DNA of 64,000 nt from Blastomussa wellsi (taxonomy: Eukaryota > Cnidaria > Anthozoa > Scleractinia > Plerogyridae), in the NCBI GenBank assembly GCA_947652115.1, contig OX393565.1, forward strand, positions 16,994,967-17,058,966. The letters are read 5' to 3'. Below, one piece after another: positions 60,655 to 64,000 of the stretch (its first letter is position 1; every line of letters starts with the position of its first letter). Position numbers and translations under genes: made by a program. The notes beneath the pieces are model-generated. The model saw nothing but the letters and a program-made list of their open reading frames with translations. It searched no databases and had not been told where the DNA came from.

Positions 60655-61560
60655 GTATAACAATATAATTTGGTTTTGTCAACTGGGTTGATAATGTCAA
60701 TTGGCCACCGTAAAGACATTCAAGTGCTGACGTTTCGAGCGTTAGCCCTTCGTCGGAGCGAATCAAGGAATTGTGCGTCGTGTGTCTTTGGAGATGGAGC
60801 TTCGCTATTGGCTGGTGCCTGGTAACGTGAAAACTTCGGAATAAATTAATAAATTAGTTGAATGAAAAGCGTTCGTTGATACCGTGAGGATTAAGAGTGC
60901 CGATTTGAAAAATAAATTTTTGTTCTAGAGTTTTACGGCTTTCCGTGTTTCCTTGGTGAAGGGAAAGGCCGCAGACTGCCATATGTTGCTTAGAATGATT
61001 TGGGAGATTGCAGTGTCTCACGACAGCTGGGGAGGCTTCTCTTTAAGCTTCTTACTTCATGTGCTCACTTGCATTTCTGCTCTTGTTTGTATTTAGGCGG
61101 TGACATGGACATAGTAATCGTTATTGTTAGTGTGGTGAGCATAATTTCAGTGGTTTGCTGTATCGTGTGTGCCGTAAAATGGAAAATGAAAGTTAAGAGA
61201 GATGCAGATGCTGGTGCTGAAGTTCCAATGGTGACGTTCACTACTTCGTTACCCCGTGCCACACGACCAGGAGAGGTTCAAAATTCTCCTCACCCCTCCC
61301 GCCAGGCGCCTCAACCGGCATTAAACCTCGACCCACTCCCTCCAGTTGGTTACGCTCCAGTCCCAACAAACCCAGACGTTCCACCCCCAGAGTATCCATA
61401 TCCATTAGAATCACCTCCACCCTACCCTGGAAAAGAAACAGCTCCGCAGTACCCACCACCAGGACAATTGTATCCATGGCAACACACCACTAGCAGTGCT
61501 CCGGTCGAAGCATCCGCACCCACTGTGATTCCAGCGGAACCCGCTACCACCCCACCGTGA
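51617..61560 (+). CDS. Five-CUB single-pass membrane protein with PPxY tail
   Basis: Seven exons, all joining in phase 1: 51617-51664, 52245-52655, 52912-53277, 54972-55397, 56545-56952, 60004-60417, 61097-61560. The product without the missing first exon is 844 residues. The order is end of a signal peptide (VARTAFA|QN), CUB1 to CUB5 (each one exon, each with paired cysteines and the D-Y-V-E/Q-V/I core; CUB2 has DSLKIYDG), a transmembrane helix (IVIVIVSVVSIISVVCCIVC), a basic stop-transfer KWKMKVKR and a proline-rich tail. CUB domains bind proteins or sugars, often with calcium, outside the cell. PPEY and PPPY in the tail are WW-domain ligands, as used by NEDD4-type ubiquitin ligases. CUB1, CUB4 and CUB5 are close copies. 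It is probably a surface receptor or adhesion protein; the ligand is unknown. Symmetric 1-1 exons indicate exon duplication and shuffling. Confidence 0.9.
52245..52655 (+). CDS. CUB gene, CUB1 exon
   Basis: Acceptor ttcttttatag, donor GCCA|GTAAGT. Contains ELCLPGNINNNNLTLTG, LQSP, NWLIVVPEGNIVKLTF, DYVEVIDG and RSSGRYMLVRF. The type is shared with CUB4 and CUB5. Confidence 0.9.
52912..53277 (+). CDS. CUB gene, CUB2 exon
   Basis: Acceptor tacgttttag, donor AAAGAAG|GTACAG. Canonical CUB start (TLTSPNYPSKPEDYLSCSWL), then VKVAFSDFNVECDDSLKIYD, GSYCGSSAPEVIYSTGQNLY and FNTDDFYTDKGFSLHF. Four cysteines in two CUB pairs. Confidence 0.9.
53312..54368. mobile_element. Foldback element with TTAA ends in CUB intron
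   Basis: TTAAGGTGGCTTGATC at 53312 and ...ACACCTTAA ending 54368. Long inverted arms (about 53424-53870 and 53935-54335) match through ACAACAAAAT, TTCCTGAATG, TGTTATTTTGCGTTTTC and TGGATAGGTATAATT. The right outer part is about 80 bp shorter. The GGTGGC terminus resembles the element at 13405. It occupies most of the intron between CUB2 and CUB3. Confidence 0.78.
54440..54740. repeat. Degenerate repeat of ACCCAAAAATAC motifs
   Basis: About seven spaced, diverged copies: AACCCAAAAATATACACA, GACCCAAAGAAGTACC, TACCCAAAAATACAAG, GACCCAAAAAAATACAC, GACCTAAAAAATATATG, GACCTTAAAAATACC, CCCCAAAAAATACTT. The spacing of about 35-45 bp suggests an old tandem array. Confidence 0.7.
54972..55397 (+). CDS. 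CUB gene, CUB3 exon
   Basis: Acceptor tgttccttacag, donor CAAA|GTAAGT. Contains GTFFSPDFPYHYTDDVRCVW, VVKLTFENFELEQD, DYVQIRNG, YCGYYG and STGSSMSVIFQS, RGFKARFEA. Confidence 0.88.
55465..55640 (+). pseudogene. LINE C-terminal fragment in CUB intron
   Basis: The plus frame reads RSSRRMPKCSYSETNYHLFS, IFTKKIRDWNGLPLNVVEAE, SINSF. The P-x-C...Y-x-x-FS-F...I-R-x-W-N-x-L-P-x-x-V-V-E/Q-A-x-S pattern is the C-terminal end of LINE reverse-transcriptase polyproteins. A short 5'-truncated relic on the sense strand of the gene. Confidence 0.82.
55690..55880. repeat. Inverted repeat with ATTGCCCATAATACAC arms
   Basis: CATTTTCAAATTGCCCATAA, TACACCTTGTTTTCCCCCC...TTTTGCATAA (55703-55757) pairs with TTATGCAAAATTTTGGGGTGCAA...TGTGTATTATGGGCAATTGGAAAATG (55818-55869). 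A hairpin-type MITE in the intron. Confidence 0.75.
56545..56952 (+). CDS. CUB gene, CUB4 exon
   Basis: Acceptor attttgcccatag, donor CCCA|GTAAGT. Contains LCFSGNVNNDNLKITASHG, PPDLTCDWLITVPQG, LKLSFDKFDLQPS, DYVEILDG, FCGFRRPDDIRSSGRYMRV. Close to CUB1 and CUB5. Confidence 0.9.
57040..57185. repeat. Palindromic region including a SINE-tail copy
   Basis: AGCTTGGTGGGTAAATGATAAAGATGAAATGATCAGAAATG pairs with CATTTCTGATCATTTCATCGTTATAATTTAACACCGAGCT. Its right half (GACTCCGAATTTTTCTTTGT...) resembles the sequence that follows the tRNA-like head at 57306 (GACTCAGAATTTTTCTTGAC...). Confidence 0.75.
57306..57382 (+). mobile_element. tRNA-Thr-like SINE head, not a functional tRNA
   Basis: 77 nt fold as a tRNA: acceptor GAGTTCT/GGGACTC, A-box TGGTTCAGTTGG, B-box GGTTCGAATCC, anticodon loop CCGGTAA (GGT, threonine). 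Position 33 is C instead of T and the anticodon stem has a C-T mismatch, so it is not a working tRNA. The tail that follows (AGAATTTTTCTTGACCCGG... to about 57445) is repeated upstream at 57104-57160, showing a SINE family. Confidence 0.72.
58198..58537. mobile_element. hAT-like MITE in CUB intron
   Basis: CAGGCGTGAATCCAGGA at the left and TCCCTGGATCCGCCCCTG at the right. The CAGGGGCGGATCCAGGG type of terminus is a common hAT end in invertebrates. Only TAATG is shared between the flanks, so the duplication has decayed. A long C-run lies near the right end. Confidence 0.75.
59575..59956. mobile_element. TTAA-type MITE in CUB intron, one side mutated
   Basis: TTAA at 59575-59578, then AGGGGCATTGTCGCG. 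The right end reads CGTGACAATGCCCC followed by CCCTAA (TTAA changed to CTAA). Interior about 370 bp, no frame of note. The termini resemble family 1 (AGGAGCAGTGTCACG) in layout. Confidence 0.8.
60004..60417 (+). CDS. CUB gene, CUB5 exon
   Basis: Acceptor tgcccgtctatag, donor CCTG|GTAAGT. Contains VCFPGNINNNDLKLTGSHG, PPDSSCDWLITVPQGKIVKL, DYVEVLDGSNSNSKSKGRFC, APDDIRSSGRYMAVVF, GGFKATFKAEN. The nearest relative inside the gene is CUB1 or CUB4. Confidence 0.9.
60605..61016 (-). mobile_element. Penelope-like retroelement 3' fragment, antisense in last CUB intron
   Basis: On the minus strand, 61016 to 60870 reads ...NHSKQHMAVCGLSLHQGNTE, SRKTLEQKFIFQIGTLNPHG, INERFSFN, then a stop. The RK-x-x-E-x-x-FIFQ-x-GTLNPHG-x-NER pattern is the C-terminus of GIY-YIG-bearing Penelope-like elements in cnidarians. 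The non-coding part follows, with a hammerhead-like motif (60726-60760) and the terminal 41 bases that also occur at 13277-13317. The fragment stops about 80 bp before the acceptor of the last exon. Confidence 0.72.
60726..60760 (-). ncRNA. Relic hammerhead ribozyme motif
   Basis: The minus strand reads CGCTCCGACGAAGGGCTAAC then GCTCGAAACGTCAGC. It has the hammerhead layout: stem I GCT/AGC, conserved box, stem II GGGC-TAAC-GCTC, GAAA, and a very short ACGT stem III with GTC at the cleavage position. The first box is CCGACGA where the active consensus is CTGANGA. The U-to-C change should abolish or greatly lower activity. Short-stem-III hammerheads that act as dimers are known in Penelope-like elements. 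Confidence 0.6.
61097..61560 (+). CDS. CUB gene, transmembrane and cytoplasmic exon
   Basis: Acceptor cttgtttgtatttag. GGDMD is followed by the transmembrane helix (61118-61180), then KWKMKVKR. The tail of about 120 residues is rich in P, A and T, with PPEY (61384-61395) and PPPY (61414-61425) and further tyrosines (APQYPPPG, QLYPW). TGA at 61558. A possible poly-A signal AATAAA at 61940 lies inside a MITE. Confidence 0.9.
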
Positions 61561-61831
61561 GAGGCCGTAAAGTATTGGTCGACATCTGCAGTCACTGTTA
61601 GAAAATAACATTGTTCCAAGAGAACAGATGTCTGATTGTTTTGGGATAAACCTCTAATAGTCCACGTTCGAGACATCGAAATTCTAGCTAACATGACTCC
61701 GAGGCTTCAGTAGCCTCCCACGAAGGCGTTATAACGATCGTTTTGAATGTCCCCAGGCCAGACAATGCTATTGTGTTGATTGGTTAGTTTGTCTGGCGAG
61801 TAAGACAATGGGAAAAGAATGTTGGTCGCGG

Positions 61832-62036
61832 TTAAAGGAGCAGTGTCACGGCATTTGAAGTCATTTTCCCATTTACTTTCAAATTGAAGCAAATCTAAAA
61901 GTAAGAGTTTTCTAATGCCAAAAAAAACACCAACGGGATAATAAAATGCGAAATTATACAAGGATTGTTTCGAATGACAACGATGTCGACCGATTACAAA
62001 CGAGAAACTTGAGTTTACGTGACGTAGCTCCTTTAA
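61832..62036. mobile_element. TTAA-flanked MITE, family 1 copy B (197 bp)
   Basis: TTAA at 61832-61835 and 62033-62036. Ends AGGAGCAGTGTCACGGC and the inverse of AGGAGCTACGTCACG. Inverse-oriented homologue of 41703-41933. It lies 270 bp past the CUB gene stop and supplies an AATAAA. Confidence 0.88.
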
Positions 62037-62039
62037 TCA

Positions 62040-62587
62040 GGCGTTAGTGGGGAAAAGTGTAACGCAATCCCCTAATAATGCCTGCATGGGAGGCTAAGAC
62101 TTCAGGTGTAAAAATGAAAATTCTCAATATTCCTTTGTCTGATAATTCTCACAAGAGACTTGATACAAAGACTTCAAAACCAAATATACAACCCTAACTC
62201 ATTGACTGCTACACCGGTCGTAACCGGCCGTGACAGACGTTGGCCTTTGGTCCGCTTCTGACGTCATCAGTTTTGATTAAAATAGGAATCCCTTTTACCC
62301 CAGTTCTGCAGGGGGGTTAAGAGCCTTCCAATGATATTGATTGGGTTATATTAACAGAGCTTGTAAAATTCATTAATAATTCATAAGGAGTAGATCCAAT
62401 GCAAAGGTACTATTTAGGTCACATGAATGCTCTGTAAACCCCAATACAAATCAAGAGTAGAATTAACTTTTGATACAAACTCCTGCTCAGCTGATTAGTA
62501 TTTATTAACTTTTGATACAGATCTTTACTGATTAAAATGCAAAGCACAATGGAATCGAATAACAATACTTTGCATTCAATTTATTGT

Positions 62588-62600
<13 letters not shown>
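62040..62600. other. Non-coding, about 0.55 kb
   Basis: Nothing recognisable beyond AT-rich sequence. Confidence 0.35.
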
Positions 62601-62604
<4 letters not shown>

Positions 62605-62627
<23 letters not shown>

Positions 62628-62672
62628 GTATGGGCTTTACAATTGCTCGCCTATCGGCTCGCAATTGTAAAT

Positions 62673-62705
<33 letters not shown>
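62605..62705. repeat. Palindromic element, GATAAAATATTCGCG arms
   Basis: GATAAAATATTCGCGTCCGATCTGTATGGGC...TTTACAATTGC pairs with GCAATTGTAAATGCCCATACAGATCTCCCGCTCATATTTTATC. It shares the ...GTATGGG...CCCATAC... layout with the palindrome at 44741-44866. Confidence 0.85.
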
Positions 62706-62712
<7 letters not shown>

Positions 62713-62983
62713 AAATTTACACGAAAACTCTAAGACATTTACGTCAAAAACAAGGAGGAGAATTTCCCTCACTTACCCTTGGCTACTCCGTGTTAAGTAT
62801 TCACCGTCTCATTGATGCTATCTTGGCAATTTTTGAACTGAAAGCAAGCCCAGTAAAAAGGCCAAGCAATGCATCAAAAAGATACGAAAGAAGAAGAAGG
62901 GAAAAGAAAAGTAAAGAAATCGAAAAGCCTAAAGAGGTGGGCCACTTTCTCGTTAATTAGTGCACATACCCGAGCTAAAATTC

Positions 62984-63207
62984 GCCCCGTGTAAGGTAAT
63001 CCGGATTCCGGAATCCAAGACATTTTTGCCTGTGGAATCCAGAATCCTGGACTTTGGAATCTGGAATCCAGCTCTTGGAATCCAGAATCCCGCCTCCAAT
63101 TGCAATCCGGAATCTTAGCTGCTGAAATCCACTCCCGATCGCTTTGATTGGCTTCCCCAGTGTGGAATCCAGAATCCAAGACTGTCATGGATTACCTTAC
63201 ATGGGGC
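62984..63207. mobile_element. 224-bp MITE filled with GGAATCCAGAATCC repeats
   Basis: GCCCCGTGTAAGGTAATCC at the left and GGATTACCTTACATGGGGC at the right differ at one position. The flanks share TAAAAT, a partly decayed duplication. The interior consists of about eight degenerate GGAATCCAGAATCC-type repeats (for example CCGGATTCCGGAATCC, TGGAATCCAGAATCCTGG). Confidence 0.88.
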
Positions 63208-63509
63208 GATAAAATGTCGTTAAATGCGATTCTAGTGAAAAACGTGGCATGTCTTTATTTTGCAAATGCATTTTGGAGAGATTTGGAACAGGTTTAGCCA
63301 ACAACTGACTAGAAAATGTTCAACAAGCTTTATTACCAAATTAAAAAAGTTAGACTTAATTCACAACATAATATATTGGTACAAAAAAGGTAACATTCAG
63401 TCAGAATAACTAAAAAGCTAATCGAGCTGAGTAAAACTAAATACTATTTGAATATGGAAGGAAGGTTGGCACTGAAGCTTGAGCAAACAGTTAATAAGTC
63501 AATTTTGGG

Positions 63510-63790
63510 AGGGGGGGATGGGCGAGAAATTAACAAATGTTCCTTTATTTTTCAATACCCCACCCCTCCAACTGAAAATATAAAATGGTAGAGGAGGAAT
63601 AAACCAATGAACAGAAAATGAAAATCGTTACTTTTCTCAAATCTCTGTAACGTAAAATGTCCCAAGAACTTTTAATAAGTATGAATTATAAATACCACAC
63701 TTTCTAATATGATATTTGTTACATAGTTATTACATATATGACAAGGTTTCTGGTTGGCATGGAGTGAAAAATTGAATTGATGTCAACAGT
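63510..63790. repeat. Dispersed repeat, copy 2 (inverse of 45850-46135)
   Basis: GGTAGAGGAGGAATAAACCA, GAAAATGAAAATCGTTA, TAAGTATGAATTATAAATAC, CACACTTTCTAATATGATAT, TTGTTACATAGTTATTACAT and TTGATGTCAACAGT are the reverse complement of the 45.9-kb copy in the same order. Confidence 0.82.
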
Positions 63791-64000
63791 GAGGCCCAAG
63801 GGCCGAATTTCTGGCGGCATGCTCCTCAAGGCAAATTTTTTAAAAAGTGATGTTGCAGAGAAGCGATTTCCTTCATTCTGGGCAAGCATTGGTTGTTTTT
63901 AAACCAAGTTTACTCACCAAACCCTTTGGAGAAGCAAAACATCAAGTACGGAGCTTGGTATAGTTCCACGACGGTGAGCATATTGACGATTGGTATTCGG

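Overview
The window reads as nuclear DNA of an animal, most likely an anthozoan cnidarian and probably a stony coral. It is AT-rich and gene-poor, its genes are split by GT/AG introns, and it is full of short inverted-repeat DNA elements, non-LTR retrotransposon tails of the kind common in cnidarians, a Penelope-like retroelement tail and tRNA-derived SINEs. The organism call is inference. There is no bacterial-style gene organisation, no CRISPR array, no rRNA and no convincing functional tRNA gene.

The best-supported gene lies on the plus strand from about 51.6 to 61.56 kb. It encodes a single-pass membrane protein: the end of a signal peptide, five CUB domains on five separate phase 1-1 exons, then one exon with a transmembrane helix and a proline-rich cytoplasmic tail carrying two PPxY motifs. 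All splice sites fit and all exons join in frame (844 residues without the missing first exon). A second good gene, also on the plus strand, has exons at 39180-39321 and 41325-41635. They join in frame into a 150-residue protein that looks like the uncharacterised CXorf65/C22orf15 family of animals. Weaker gene models are the 3' end of a gene at 2-810 (+), a small multi-exon gene at 5880-7429 (+), a first exon at 19852-20043 (-), a first exon at 24822-24890 (+), and a damaged two-piece gene at 10.57-12.30 kb (-) interrupted by a minisatellite.

Layout: 0-9.7 kb, two low-confidence plus-strand gene models in otherwise plain sequence. 9.7-12.3 kb, minus-strand coding remnants around a 42-bp minisatellite. 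13.4-16.76 kb, a 3.3-kb foldback transposon with further elements nested inside it. 18.8-20 kb, two retroelement tails and a minus-strand exon. 24.2-24.6 kb, a hAT-like element with a perfect 8-bp target duplication. 27.3-31.2 kb, a LINE remnant and an old tandem duplication. 31.2-37.2 kb, nothing recognised. 37.2-41.9 kb, small DNA elements and the CXorf65-like gene. 42.0-50.9 kb, a 21-bp minisatellite, a LINE remnant, palindromes and several inverted-repeat elements, one containing a SINE. 51.6-61.6 kb, the CUB gene with transposon-filled introns. 61.8-63.8 kb, more inverted-repeat elements.

The most striking large-scale pattern is the density of elements bounded by TTAA and by GG- or AGG-starting inverted termini (seven in the window, Kolobok- or piggyBac-like). 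Beside these, a mutated hammerhead-ribozyme core lies in a Penelope-like fragment, antisense in the last intron of the CUB gene. No autonomous transposase and no obviously new defence or metabolic system was found.
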